From the NCBI RefSeq assembly GCF_001642475.1, contig NW_019173944.1, positions 186,001-250,000 of the forward strand: a stretch of 64,000 bases of DNA, read 5' to 3'. Shown in pieces: positions 23,678 through 38,141 of the stretch. Every line of letters starts with the position of its first letter. Within the stretch, counting starts at the first letter, position 1. Under the pieces are notes generated by a model, which was not told the DNA's origin, ran no database searches, and was given only the letters and a program-made list of their open reading frames with translations. This DNA is from Fonsecaea monophora. Lineage: Eukaryota > Ascomycota > Eurotiomycetes > Chaetothyriales > Herpotrichiellaceae. The translations under genes were made by a program, and so were the position numbers.

Positions 23678-24550
23678 CTCGTCTTCCTCGGCTTCCTCCT
23701 CCTCGTACTCCTCGTACTCCCAATCCTCCATCTCCTCCTCCTCCTCCTCCTCGTCGTCGTCGTCCCCATCTTGGACCTCGAAGTAGTTGGCTTCGGTGTC
23801 CGTCTCCCCCTTGAACCAGGGGTGAGACCCCGGGTCGAACTCCTTCCCCTTAGGGGCATATCGCTCCCTTCGGACCCGGGGGGTCATCGCTGGCAACCAC
23901 ATGCCACGTTCCTCCTGCTTCTTCTCGATGAGGTCCCACTCCTCAAAGAGGTACTCCACCCTCTTATATGGCCGTTTGGTGGCCGGGATCCTCTCCTTTT
24001 CCGCCTCCTCCAGGCATTCCTTCTCAAGCTCCTCCTCGGTCGGGTCGTCAATCCGCCCGAGGTACTCCGCGAGACCAGCGGCCACGTAATCAACCGTGAC
24101 ATGGATTTCCACCTTGACACTAGCGCCACTGTTTTGTCCAGACTCAATATTGCGATCGAACCACCTAGAGTATGTCCCTGGTTGATTCCACTGTGCTTCC
24201 ACCCACAAATTCGACCCCTTCCCAACTGTCTTTCCAAGGAATACCGTTGGCAATGTGTCTTTCATGTATGTCCCATGGAGCATGTTCCAAGCGCGGTAAT
24301 TCACCCTCTTGAGTTTCAGGTCATATGTTTCAAGGAGATTTTTCATTGACCTGCATCTGAAAGCCGGAAGGAAGATGGGGTCTGTAACAAGGTCCATGTT
24401 CCGGACAAGTCTGACCTCTAACTTCGTCATTTCCACGGCTGATTTCTTTATCGGAGTTTCTGGAGTATTAGACATCTCGACATCTTGTGTGTGTATGGCT
24501 TTTGTATTGCATTGTCCCACAATAGGTAGGTCAAAAGTTGTTCCGGACAT
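23576..24550 (-). CDS. Hypothetical protein with long acidic repeat tail, 324 aa
   Basis: No family recognised. Residues about 40-200 look folded (LEVRLVRNMDLVTDPIFLPAF, then a Trp/Tyr-rich stretch and VKVEIHVTVDYVAAGLAEYL) with a charged helix (EEELEKECLEEAEKER). The last 65 residues are almost entirely Asp/Glu, ending in DAMDIDG. The acidic tail is encoded by a GAC-GAG hexanucleotide array and so may vary in length among strains. Such tails occur in histone-binding or nuclear proteins, but nothing else supports that role here. Start ATG 24550. The gene lies downstream of a 52-bp tandem repeat in its promoter. Confidence 0.6.
23598..23765. repeat. TCCTCG-type hexanucleotide/triplet repeat
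   Basis: Near-perfect (TCGTCC)n runs through about 23620-23675, flanked by more degenerate TCC/TCG triplets. It lies wholly inside the acidic tail of the minus-strand hypothetical gene, coding alternating Asp and Glu. Confidence 0.9.
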
Positions 24551-26154
24551 TTTGACTTGGGGTGAGGTGTGGAGATGAGGTTGAGTCTTGACTGAGGGCG
24601 AGGTGCGATGATGAGGTTGAGTGAACTCAAGGCCGGAATTCTAGCCGAAGTTTTCGGAAGCTGAATCGCAAACTGCAACTCAAAGCTGGCTGGAGTTTTG
24701 AGGGATCGAGAGTTGAATTGGAGGTTGAAATTTAATGCTAACCGGAGTTTCTGATGATTGAAAACTGAATCGCAGGCTAGAATTCAGCGCTGACTGGAAA
24801 TTTTGATGGTTGAGAGCTGAATCGCAGGATAGGATTCAACGCTGACTGGAAGTTTTATGACTGAGAGCTGAATCGCAGGCTGGATCAGAGATGAAAGTCC
24901 GATTTGAGCATGCAAGAACCAGGAAACCTGAGTCGCGCACTGCTTGTACGGGGACGTTGAACTCTCACTCGAGCTTTGAAGAACTGATGAAAGTGGCGAG
25001 GGTAAAGAACACAAAGGTCAGGAGAAGGTTCAAAATGATCGGTTGATGAAATCTGATGAATGAAACGATGAGAAAAAATTGGTTGAGGTGCTGTCTGAGC
25101 GTGGGTTCACGGGTGAGGTGAAAACGTCTATCTTTTCGTTGTCCCTATATTCGCCAAGGTGTTACTAACGACAGTGAACTCTCAGGCACACCTACCGCAT
25201 GCAGACCGCACACAGAAAACACAGAAGATTCAATCGGAGCAAAAAGTCAAGGCGAACTATCCCAGTCTCGAACTGGATCACCATTCAAAAACTACAAGAT
25301 ATACTCTACCAAGAAGGAGGACACGCTTCAAACTTCCAAAAAAGAATGACCAAACCACTAGGTCCAATATACAACATGAAGGCCGTGAGTACGTATGAGA
25401 ATGGAGTAACGGCCAAGGGCCTGTTGTTACTAGCGTACCCACAGCCTATAGAGACTCAAAGTTATTGTTGTATTCAAGAGAGGGCAGAAGAGGGCAGAAG
25501 AGGCGAGGGCACACGGGGGGGGCAGGAGAGAGGGTAGAAGAGGCAGAGAAGAAAGGGGAGAAGCGGAGGTGAAAGTGCGCATACGACATGGACGAGGTCG
25601 AGGCCAGGGAGGGAGAGAGAGTGTGTGTGTGGAAGATAGGCAATAATGCCTCTTCAAAAGTTTACTGGATTTGTGCGAGTCCAATTAATATGTATTTAAT
25701 TTGGGCTGTTGGACTTGGGACCCACTTGTGGTGGTGAATATCACGGATCCTGTGTCTCTGTGTGTGGCATGTGAATACCGTGAGTATCCAGCCAAGAGGA
25801 GGGTTTGGGAGTACTTCACCAGCATTCACTTTCACTGCCTCGGCTACAGTTCCCTGCGCGGCACGCACACTACAACGCGATGAGCACATCGAGACATCTA
25901 CTGGCTTCCCTGGACTCGGTACGTCTTGCGGGACGACGACGAGCCTTTCTACCTCTTCCCTACAGAGAATACAGTCGCCGTGCTGGAAACAAAACAACCA
26001 TGGAAGTCGAGTCTGGAAACGAGGAGGGATTTTCTATCGACCGGTCATTCCTGATGCAGTCGACTTTGATGGCAGCGAAGACGTTCTGGCTTCCTTCCTC
26101 TTTCTTTCTATGAGAGAGAGATCAATCGAGTCTGGGGTCGGAAGAAGACAAGCA
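24551..26154. other. Repeat-bearing intergenic region, 1.6 kb
   Basis: Contains the 52-bp tandem repeat (separate entry) and a strongly purine-rich plus strand at about 25480-25630 (AGAGGGCAGA-like units and a short TG run). Open frames of up to about 150 codons here show low-complexity composition or no conserved features; none is called. Confidence 0.5.
24662..24890. repeat. 52-bp tandem repeat, about 4.4 copies
   Basis: Copies begin at 24662, 24714, 24766, 24818 and 24869, each starting TGAAT(C/T)G. The third and fourth copies are the most alike (TGAATCGCAGG...GCTGACTGGAA...GAGAGC). Because 52 is not a multiple of three the array cannot be coding in one frame. It lies 110-340 bp upstream of the start of the acidic-tail gene. 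Confidence 0.85.
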
Positions 26155-27951
<1,797 letters not shown>

Positions 27952-29683
27952 CTATCTATACTCAATCACAATGCTAGCGTCGTACGGCCGCTTGAAAACA
28001 GGAGTCGTCACAATGTCCTTGTCGTAGATCGCCTTCAACAGGCTGTCCTGCGCTTCTTCCTTGGTCTGGCCCCGACGCACCTTGAGTCCTACCCGATACT
28101 TGCGCAACAGTCCAACCAGCACAGCAACGAATTCAACTTGACTGAACTTTTTGCCCGGGCAGATGCGAGGACCTGCCAGCCAGGGGGCAAACAGGGCTCC
28201 CTGAGGAGGGTCGGCGAGCACTTCTTTCCCCTCGGCGTTCCTTGTGATCCATCGCGACGGCTTCCACTCCATACTATCGGGTCCCCAGTACCGAGGGTCC
28301 GTGTGGACGGCGTAGATGTTGGGGGTCACATATGTCTTTGGCGGGACGACAATCTTTTTGTCGCCGACCTGCAGGACTTGAGTGTCGAGGGAATACCGTG
28401 CATCATCGGGCAACGGTCCGTGAATTCGCAGCGTCTCGTACTAACATCCCCGGTCAACATCACTCGACACGTCCGCGGAAACGGTTGGGTTTACTCACCA
28501 TGGTGGCCAGACACCTCACGAGCAAAGGAAATGCCTCGTCATAGTTGTCCGTCTTTGCGACGACTCTATCCACTTCCTCCCTGAGCCATTCCTGCACGTC
28601 CTGGTACCGTGCCAATGACGGAATGGTGAATGTCAGGGCACCGGCGGTGGTCTCGTACCCTCCCAAGTTCAACACGAAGAAGTTGCCGTACAGCTCCTCG
28701 TCACTGAGGAAGAACCCTTTCTGGCCGGCAACCTTTTCTCGCTTGGCGGCTTCGTTGGCGCGCACGAGCGAACTGACAATGTCGGCCTTTGCGTCGGACT
28801 GCGCGTTGAACCGGGCAATCGACTCGCGAATGTACTCTCTGAACTCGTGGAGGTTCAGGTGGACGTTTTGGATGCTCTGGGGCAGTAAGAAGCTGGGCAA
28901 TTTGACGTGGCGAAAGATCCAGACGAGGAAGATGTTGCGGAAGATGAACGACAGAGACTCGGCGTACGAGACCCGGTGCTGGCCCTGGACAATGTGCTTC
29001 AAGCCACCGGCGAAGTCGTAGCTTTGGCCTAGGCCCACGGCCGACAGCACATGGAGGGCCGCGAGGGCGACATCAGTTTCGACGTTTTTGAGAGTCAGCC
29101 CGCCGTTGGTGGTGTCCTGTCTGCGCTTCATCTCTTCGCACATCTGCCCGGACTGGCGCATCGCTTCGGTCCACACGAGCCGGTGGTTGGATTCCTTGAA
29201 GACGGCGGCGGCAATCTTGCGATGGCGCTGCCAGTCCTCGCCGTTGATGCTGACCACGTTGGGCCCGAAGAGATTGAAAATGTCGTACTGCTCCGGCGGC
29301 TTGATCCAGATCTTCCACCGCGACATGATCTCTTGCACCGCGGTGGGGTCGTTCACGTACAGTTCATTATGGCCGGACCTGACCACGGCAAAGGCATCGC
29401 CTAGCTTCTGGTGAGGGTGGTAGTACGCGCTCACGGACCAGCTGATGTAGCTGAAGTCCAACCATCCGCCGAACGGGAGGTTTCTGATCCAGGCGAAGCG
29501 CCGCCAGAAGATGAGCCACAGCGGATCTTGCCACGAGACGGGCGTCACAATCAGGGAGACGCCGAGCTTCCTCGCCTCGATGTAGTGGACAATCAGCTTC
29601 AGGATTCTAATCAGCACCAGGCTGATCAAGACTACTCCGATGGCCGAAAGCCAGGTCCCGGCCGCTGCTGTTGAGAAGGTCAT
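27952..29683 (-). CDS. Cytochrome P450, 557 aa
   Basis: Exons 29683-28499 and 28440-27952. ER anchor at the N-terminus (residues about 8-28). I-helix LGGYETTAGAL, ExxR in YETLR created exactly across the intron (CLATM|YETLR), PSRW, and haem loop FAPWLAGPRICPGKKF. The start is ATG 29683 (MTFSTAAAG); a non-ATG extension of three codons upstream is ignored. It is divergent from the SDR at 30577 over 0.9 kb and forms the left edge of the proposed catabolic cluster. Haem-loop wording differs from the other two P450s, so the three are not recent duplicates. Substrate unknown. Confidence 0.93.
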
Positions 29684-30576
29684 CTTGGGCAATCAAGTGA
29701 TGGGACAACACGTACCGAGTACACGGTGGAGGACACAGTGGGATCAACCATGCAAGGGAGCCGTGAGATTCTTAAGGGCTTTTTTGCCCCTCGTGATGTT
29801 GGCAGACAAACCCCCTCTCCCAGAAGAGGCGCAGATCCGGGACAGTCACCCCAGTGGACCCATAGTGTTTTCCAGCCGTACCCAGCTTCAAAGGCTCTGG
29901 TGGAGTAGCAAACCCAATCTTGTGTTGCAAACTCGGCAAGAGAGAAGTCAATTCCCTCTGTGCTGTGTGGAATAAGAAATTATGCTCGAAAGGCTCGGGG
30001 AGGGACAACATGTTGCATACCAGACAGTGACCATCTCTTAGCAGCCGGGGTCCGGGGAACATTGTGGGGGAATCCATTCAATTCAACGAAGCCGACTGGG
30101 TCATATACCGAGTATTCATTGCCCCTCACGGGTTGGAAATGGACCCGCAGAAATTCCACTTGCAGTTAAGTTTTCGTCATTCCGATCTCTTTGGGGAAAG
30201 TCCTAAACTAAACGGGTTCGGGACCCCACTAGACAGACAGTCAGGTATGCTTCCCGTGTTTCTTAGAGTCGAGTCAATCACAAATTTCTAGTGCATGCTC
30301 TAGGCTTTCTATTCTCCCATGTCTCCTCTGCCGGGACAAAGGTGGATTTGGCGCACAACTTCAACAGTAATCCACGGACTGGTCATGTTCCCAAGTTACG
30401 GTTGGCATTATCCATCTGCCAGCAGGTCAGCTCAGGCAAGGGAATAAATACAGTCTGTCGCCCAATGACACCGTGAAACTCTCCCTGGCGCACTCGATTC
30501 TGAACAGTGACAGTCCCCAACGTACTCTTTAGACGATCATAAGCAGAATACCAACCACCACTAGTACACAGACATC
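29684..30576. promoter_or_regulatory. Divergent promoter, P450 / SDR
   Basis: 0.9 kb between divergent starts. A TATA-like GGAATAAATA at 30441-30450 lies 127 bp before the SDR start. No gene seen. Confidence 0.45.
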
Positions 30577-31492
<916 letters not shown>

Positions 31493-32218
31493 GTGGGCGA
31501 TGTAGTTTGGGATACATACATGACTGCATGTCCTCAAGGGCGTGATGAACAGGAGACTACTAAAATGGCAAGATTTCTGCTGCACTTGGTGAAAAGCAGT
31601 GCCTCTGTCGGGTGTAACACCGATTCAATTATCATGGAACGGAACAAAATCTGTTTGTTCAATTATGACCATCGACCAGACAAAGCCTGGGACAAGATTT
31701 TCGGTTTCTTTGCGGCGCCTATCGTCCTCGTCTCATACCATGTCAAGGCAATGGCGATGGCGATGGCGATGTCCCGACTTCCCTGGACAAAATCCTCCCT
31801 AAACTTGAGTTTGATAGCGCCGACCATGATGTGGTCACTCGTCGCATTTCTTCTCCGCACGGGATGGATATGTATACTAATATGCAGGTAATCAAAGCTA
31901 CTTACTTACTGTGGTACCCTGAGATCCCGAACCGATATAGCCTAGTCAGTTGAACTTGCGCAGAGCGTCATGGCCCTGTGGTCTTTTCTCCCGCCGCGCT
32001 CTTTTTGCCGATCCATATCTGAGAATACCCGTCATTGGTCCCAAAGTCAGATCTGTCAGTTGTGCACGGGGATGGAATTGTGAAAAGTTACACAGAAACG
32101 AAAAAAAATCCAAACAAAAGCTGCGGTGGTTCGAGAATTTGCAGTCCAAACAAACAATGCAACGACAATAGTAACAATAACCACAACCACAACCACAACC
32201 ACACCGCTTCAAGCCAGA
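31493..32218. other. Intergenic between two SDR genes
   Basis: Spacer of 0.7 kb with small repeats: a GGCGAT triplet-pair run near 31750 and an ACCACA run at about 32180-32205 just before the next start. No gene seen. Confidence 0.45.
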
Positions 32219-33494
32219 ATGTCATCGTCGTCTACAAGATGCGCCCTCGTCACAGGTGGAGGTGAGCTTCTCTGTACCTTTCTCCTCCCCCCCTTGATAC
32301 CTACACGCAGCATGCACGCATGCTTGGTGGTACTTTGTGATAACACGGGCGCGAAACCCGGCCACGCGACCAGCTTCGGGGATGGGATTGAGCGTTGTGC
32401 AAGACCTGGTCAGTCAAGGCTGGAACGTCGAGATTGTCGACCTGGACGTCAAAATGGGCCGTGACGCCGAGGCGCAGCTGGGCCAGAAAGTCCACTTTAC
32501 CCGCGCCAATGTCGTCGATTATGAGCAGCAAGCGAGCGCGTTTGCCCAGGCCTGGAAGAGATGGGGGCGGATTGACCTAGGTATGATGCCCTATACTATG
32601 CTATCCTATGCTCCTGGCCATGATCCCGTGGGAGGAGGGGTTACTCGCTGGTCTTGGAGGTCCATACTGAATTTGATTGTGATCACAGTCTTTGCAAATG
32701 CGGTATGAAATGCAGTCCAGCCGGTCTCATCAAGTAGCGACGAGTAGGATTGACTGCAGTACACAGGGTATTCTGGATCGCACCGACTTCAGCGCCCCAG
32801 CTCCAGAGGACGACTCAACTGGTGCTCCCCCCAAGCCGGACGTCTTGACTGTCGACGTGTGCTTGTACGGCGCCATCTGGTCGTCGTATCTCGCCCTGCA
32901 CTTCTTTCGCAAGAGCCCAGACCGCACCGGCAGGCTCGTCATCACGTCGAGCCAGGGCGGCATCTATCCGACGCCGCTGGCGCCGCTGTACGGTTGTGCT
33001 AAGACGGGGGTACGTCTTTGTGCCTAACACCTTGCTATCTTCCCACCTGCTCGTCTGGCTCAGCTAGTGAAGGCTCAAACATGACTGACAGACCCGCTCC
33101 ATGAAATCAGATCGTCGGGTTGGTCCGCTCCCTCGGCCTGCGTATAAAAACCCTCGGCGACCCCATCACAGTCAACTGCATCTGCCCGGGCCTGGTCCCC
33201 ACGCCACTGGCCAACACGGCCCTCCTGGCCGCCATCCCCGAGGCCATGCAGACGCCGACCTCGACCATCATCGAGGCCGTCAACCTCTTCATCAATGACG
33301 CCTCCCTGTCCGGCCAGGTCGCCGAGTGTAGCGGTACCGACGTCATTCTGCGCGAGGGCCTGCCCTACGCCAACGCCGCGGCCGAGTACATGGGCGAGGG
33401 CAAGTCGGCGGACCGGATTGATTTTGCGGCTGCAGTGGCGGATATCAGGGACAAGGCGAGGCAGTATGACCAGAAGTTGAGTATGGTGGGGTAG
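32219..33494 (+). CDS. Short-chain dehydrogenase (15-PGDH-like), 296 aa
   Basis: Five exons: 32219-32261, 32374-32580, 32689-32702, 32767-33009, 33111-33494. The third exon is only 14 nt and completes the VFANAG motif. TGGASGMG in the N-terminus, ITSSQGG and catalytic YGCAK are intact, followed by CPGLVPTP. This fungal SDR group resembles 15-hydroxyprostaglandin dehydrogenases and oxidises secondary alcohols with NAD+. It points the same way as the preceding SDR. The role in the cluster is inferred, possibly as a hydroxysteroid- or cyclic-alcohol-type dehydrogenase. Confidence 0.88.
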
Positions 33495-33857
33495 ATTCTC
33501 GAGGCGTGGGACGTGGACGATCGATCCACTTCCTATTGAGAAGGAGGAGAGTGCGGTAAGGGAGAGAGAAACAAAAGGGGAGAGAGAGAAAAGAAGAGAG
33601 CTATTGAGACACACAGCGTACTGGAAGATCGTCTGAACATAGCGTAGTCCCCTCTGCTGACTGCGAATATACCACTTGACTTGGATGTGGCCCATGCTGA
33701 ACTCAGGAGTGCCATACAGCCCTCTAGCTGACGATCCGCTCCGTTGCTAGTACCATAGCATAGTCTCTACTCAGTCTACAGCACAAGCCTGGGAGAATAT
33801 CACGCCTTGCCCACCTACAGACTGTTACCAAACTGGTATACTCATTCTCCTCGCCTT
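33495..33857. other. Convergent spacer
   Basis: Between the SDR and cyclase 3' ends. A purine-rich stretch (GAGAGA) lies at about 33540-33605. No gene seen. Confidence 0.4.
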
Positions 33858-35339
33858 CTAAAAGATCGCCAGAGCGTGCGGATAGGATCCCACTCCACCT
33901 AGAAGGGAAAATCATTGTCAGCCAGGCCCCTTTGCGGGAAAAAGGCAAAAAAAGAAAAAAAAATGTTCCAAAGGCAAGAAGGGAATATCAATACCTGGCA
34001 CGTTTGGCGGCGAACTCGTGAAGAAAAACTCATACCGCCCCAGCCTCTTACACGTCTCGGACAGCTTTTCCAGGTCAAACAGCTCCCCGAGCCCGAGACC
34101 CCACAGCGGGATCAGGATCAGATGGAGGTTGAGCGACGAGGGCTGCGGCAACGCCTCGAAGCCGGGGTTGTCCCCCGCCACGATGCTGAAGTAGTTGTCG
34201 TGCAGGAAGTCGAGCATTTCCTCCGTCTGCTCGACGCCCGGGGTGCCCAGCTCGTGTCCGGGGATCTTGGCCAGCTCCTCGCGTCCCCGGCTGTCGAGGC
34301 TGTTGTATTTCCAGATGAAGCCGGTGCGGAGGATCAGGATGTCGCCGTAGCGGAACTCGACGCCCTGAGCTCGCGCGCAGGCGCGGATGGATTGCACGGA
34401 GATGGGATGCGATTGGTGTGGATCGTAGCTGCGGCCGGTGAATTCGAAGTAGTCGATGAGGACGCCGCGACCGACTGGGAAGTGGAATTAGCTCGCTTCT
34501 CGATATCGTGGGTCGAGAGTCACTCACCAATACCCTTGTCGGCCCAGGTTTGCAGTCCAAGTCGAGTGCTGGTTTCGATATCATGCTGGGTTGTCTGACA
34601 TGGTCTAAGCGATGGTGTCCCCGCGCGCAGCTCATTGGGACGTTTACATTGTTGTAGTACAACCTCTTTTCTCCCTCGGTCAAGCTCACCTGTATCAATC
34701 AATCAATTCTCACGTCCTAGTGCCAGCAGACAAATGGCCATGGGGCTTTACTTACATGACGCAGCCCGTCCCACTGTGGGCAGATGATGACGGTAGCATG
34801 TTAACAAACAACCTCCCCCCCTTTTTCCTTGGTGGCCGGAACAAGAACATACCTGTGAGGATGTCTGTGTGTTGAAATGCATGACATCGTCGTTGGCGAA
34901 GCCCAGTTTGCCCTTGATCTCGTGGTGGAATGGTTCTCGGCCAAACAGCGTCGGACTGGGGAGGGTCATCGGCCAGCTTGCAAGCGTGTTAGTCGTCATG
35001 TTATCAGTAGTGTATATTGTCGTGGCGAGATCAATCGTACTTCAAGCTCACAACCTCGCCCGTCTTGATGAGGTCTGCAGCTGCCGCAGTGCGCCGTGGC
35101 GTCAGCATATTCAGCCGGCCGAGCTGAGAAGTTAAGTGGTGCGTGTAAGTAAGTATCTCGAACCAAGTTCACATGTTTTGTGTGATGTGATATGATATGA
35201 CCAAGGCCAAACAATGTTTCCTGCCGCTCACCTCATCGTCTTTGCCCCAGAACCAGAGCGCACCGGCCGGAGCGCCAGGGATGGACGGCAGCTCCGAGCG
35301 CTTGGGAAGGTTATCGGAGTTTGGGTCGAGGGTGAGCAT
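33858..35339 (-). CDS. Cyclase-family hydrolase (PF04199, kynurenine formamidase-like), 320 aa
   Basis: Eight exons: 35339-35232, 35123-35041, 34976-34853, 34773-34756, 34689-34648, 34594-34528, 34474-33995, 33898-33858; one is only 18 nt. Joined, the protein reads ALWFWGKDDELGRLNMLTP at the N-terminus, then VVSLNWPM, DDVMHFNTQTSSQWDGLRH, GRGVLIDY and PNVPGGVGSYPHALAIF at the C-terminus, all typical of fungal cyclase-domain proteins. Family members are metal-dependent hydrolases opening amide, ester or lactone-type bonds; the bacterial HxGTHxDxxxH metal motif is replaced by a Gln-rich version. In this setting it could open a lactone made by the Baeyer-Villiger enzyme; that is speculation. Confidence 0.87.
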
Positions 35340-35905
35340 TTCGTTGTGCCTATTCTGTTGATGTACGGTACTCGAGGGCGAAACAAATACCAATTTTTGA
35401 ACAATGTGGTAGAGAAAATGTAATGAGCATGTGGTCAATGTGCATGGTTCATTTGAGGAAGATCCTTGCACGGGTACCAGGGTATCCACCCGGTCGACAC
35501 GCTTAAACCCCATGGGCTCGGGAAGTCCACACCAACAACGAGCTTCATGACAAGGGTCGGCTGTGGTTTTTGTGGATTCTCTACGGCCCGTATCTCTCGG
35601 TACAGATACGAGTGGTTAAATCTAGGGTTCGATGTGGTCCACCTGGTGGGGAGGAGGGGTATTGCACAAGTCGCGAGAAGGCATGTCCGAGGAGACCCAC
35701 TGGTTGACTGAGTCCCAAATGGGGGACCCATTGCCGTTGCTATTACTGTTTCACTTGCACAGTGACACTCGGCGACATAACCAGCCATGAGACAAGTATG
35801 AGAACACCGACATCATTCGTGTTACTGCCAGAGATGTATATTGAGATAGGTTATAATGCAATGCAGACGGCCTAGACGAGACCAGACAGGACTAGTAAAC
35901 CCCAG
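35340..35905. other. Intergenic, cyclase to P450
   Basis: Upstream of the cyclase gene (its promoter on the minus strand). Open frames of 117 codons or less have no features. Confidence 0.4.
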
Positions 35906-38141
35906 TTACATTGTGCCCTCCGTCCTGTCGCGTCGCTTATACCGAACCGGAAGAGCTGGCTTGAAAATCGCCTGCCAGCTCCGAATGTCGGCCCAGAACC
36001 TGGCATGGTCAAAGTCCGGGGCTAGCTCGAGGTCGAACTCGCGCATCAGCTTGACGGCGATGAGGCGCAGTTCCTGCATGGCCAGCGCGCGGCCGATGCA
36101 CAGGTAGCTCCCGATGCCGAAGGGGATGTACGCCATGGGCACGTGGTTCCACTCTTTGTCCCGTTCCGAGTCGATCCAGCGCTCAGGCACAAAGTCGAGA
36201 GGGTTGGTGAAATGTTTGGCGTGGCGCTGTGCGGCCCAGGCGTTGACTGAGACCTGTCATGTGAGATCGGAGTGTCAGTGTTAGTGCGAGAGGGAGAGGG
36301 TGTCAGAATTGGGTGCAGAAGTCTCTTTCTCATGGCAACTTACCAGTGTCCCCGCGGGAATGAAATGGCCGTCAATCTCAGTGTCTCGGATCAGGCGGCG
36401 TTGCATTCCATTCGGAGCGGGAGGGACCAGACGTAGGGCTTCTTGAATGGCTCCGTGAAGATATGGACATGTCTCGATGCCTGCAAGGTCCACATTAGTA
36501 TACGGACGTTATACAAGCCCTCGAAGAGTATTACCCAGCATCCCAGCCTCCAAGGGAGATTTCCCGTCCCAAGCTTGATCTATCTCGTCGCGGAGTCTCT
36601 TATAGACCTTCCGGTCCCGCAGAACGAAGTAGAAGAGAAACCTACGACCGAGTCAGCAAGATACACCACCTCCGCTACACCACACGACGCTTACGCCATC
36701 GTTGTGGATGTCGTGTCGCTGCCAGCGATGAAGAGCACCGGCGAGTCCGCCCGTAGGTGGGCCTCTGCATTCTTCCTACAGAGCCACGAGTGAGCTTGTG
36801 CACCCATTCTGAAAGACTGTGCCAGACTTACGCATGTTTGGTGTAAGAATCTATCAGATGCGAGAAGATGTCGTGAGGCTCGGTGCCCTGCAGCCTTCTC
36901 TCGTCGTACTGCTTGGAGCCCAGCTCGCGGAATTTAATAGACTGCTGCTTCACCTCTTCCGATATGGGAAAGTAGTAGGCCAGAGGCGAGATCCATGGTA
37001 TATTGGAGACGACGAAGAAGATCTTGAGGCCGCTTCGGATGAAACCCGAGTAATCTCTGTTTCCCTCTGCATCGTGGTCAGCGCGAAGCATCTTATCAGA
37101 GGAAGCAAGAGAAGAACGTACCGCCCGTGATCAGACCAAAGTCCTTTGCAAATGCCAGTTCACCCATCACGTCAAAAGCATAGTAGTCACACCAGTCGAC
37201 AAAGTTAACGGTTTGGCCTGCGACCATCAGCTTTTGATTCATCCATCGAGACTGGGCTACGGACCCTCGAACTTGTGGAGTTCGCCAATCAACCGGTCGA
37301 GAAGGCGATTGAACATGGGAGAAAAGGACTTGAGGCTTTTCTGATTGAATGCCGAGTCCCAGAGCCGCCGCCGCTGCTTGTGCTCCTCGAAATCAACCAA
37401 TGCATTGATGGGGACCCCTTCGCCTTCTGTGTAGACGCTGGTTTCAAAATATGCCCCCTTGTTGACCTTTCCCACCAAATGTTTCACGGCAGAGGCCGAG
37501 CGGAAGGAAAGTTCATTAGGACCAATTCTGACCACATCACCGTACTGTTTGCAGTGTTAGCCAAGTCACACAATATGGGAGCAAAGTCGGTTGAGAGATA
37601 CCTTGTCGTGGATTTCCTGCATGTGATCGTGAAATTTACCTGGCAATGCGTAATAGACTCCCTCCAGCTTGGTCAACTTGGCCGCCCATGGGCCTGGAAA
37701 CTTTCGAAGAGGGTGCAAGAGCAGTCGGTAGATGGAAATGCTCAGTCTGCATGCGAACTAAGTCAATATGGCTCATGAAGAGGCACGTAAGCACCAACCC
37801 AAGGGTGAACAGATGCACCGTGGCGAAGAGAAGTGTAGATGCTATGATCGACAGTGGATCGAAAGCTGTCTGAGAAAAGGCCGTCCATCCTAGTGCGGCG
37901 GCGACAAGCAGCAGAAACTGTCGTAGAAAGGAGCTACCCAGATCAGCCCATCTCCTCCTTACGAGGAATGTGGTGTGTGTCACGGCTTACAAGATGTCCG
38001 GCTCGCGCCTCTTGTAGATGGCATGGCAGAGCTGGAAATAGATCATCAGCCTAGCTGTTCGGCATCCTCAAATTCATGGCTTTAGCTCACCAGGCCTGTC
38101 GTCACCGCCGAGAGGAGTATGCTATTCGAAACAGCCCACAT
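35906..38141 (-). CDS. Cytochrome P450, 551 aa, eleven exons
   Basis: Exons: 38141-38091, 38031-37991, 37933-37799, 37746-37602, 37544-37265, 37217-37122, 37066-36832, 36775-36695, 36641-36535, 36480-36344, 36253-35906. Hydrophobic N-terminal segments precede HPLRKFPGPWAAKLTK. IGPNELSF, I-helix IAGSDTTSTTM, ExxR in EALR, PERW and haem loop PFGIGSYLCIGRALA follow. The FPGP and IGPNELSF wording is shared with many fungal tailoring and xenobiotic P450s. Lies directly beside the FAD monooxygenase on the same strand. The very high intron number contrasts with the intronless P450 at 236. First exons are inferred from splice signals and frame only. Confidence 0.9.

Noticed and set aside
24662..24890. 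CRISPR-like array
   Set aside because: Eukaryotic sequence; units are contiguous and diverged with no unique spacers.
24784..25014. 76-codon frame with repeated IQLS-type peptides
   Set aside because: Comes from the 52-bp repeat, whose period is not a multiple of three, so the peptide repeat is incidental.
25159..25537. Overlapping plus-strand frames rich in Lys/Arg/Gly
   Set aside because: Low-complexity purine-rich DNA, no family features.
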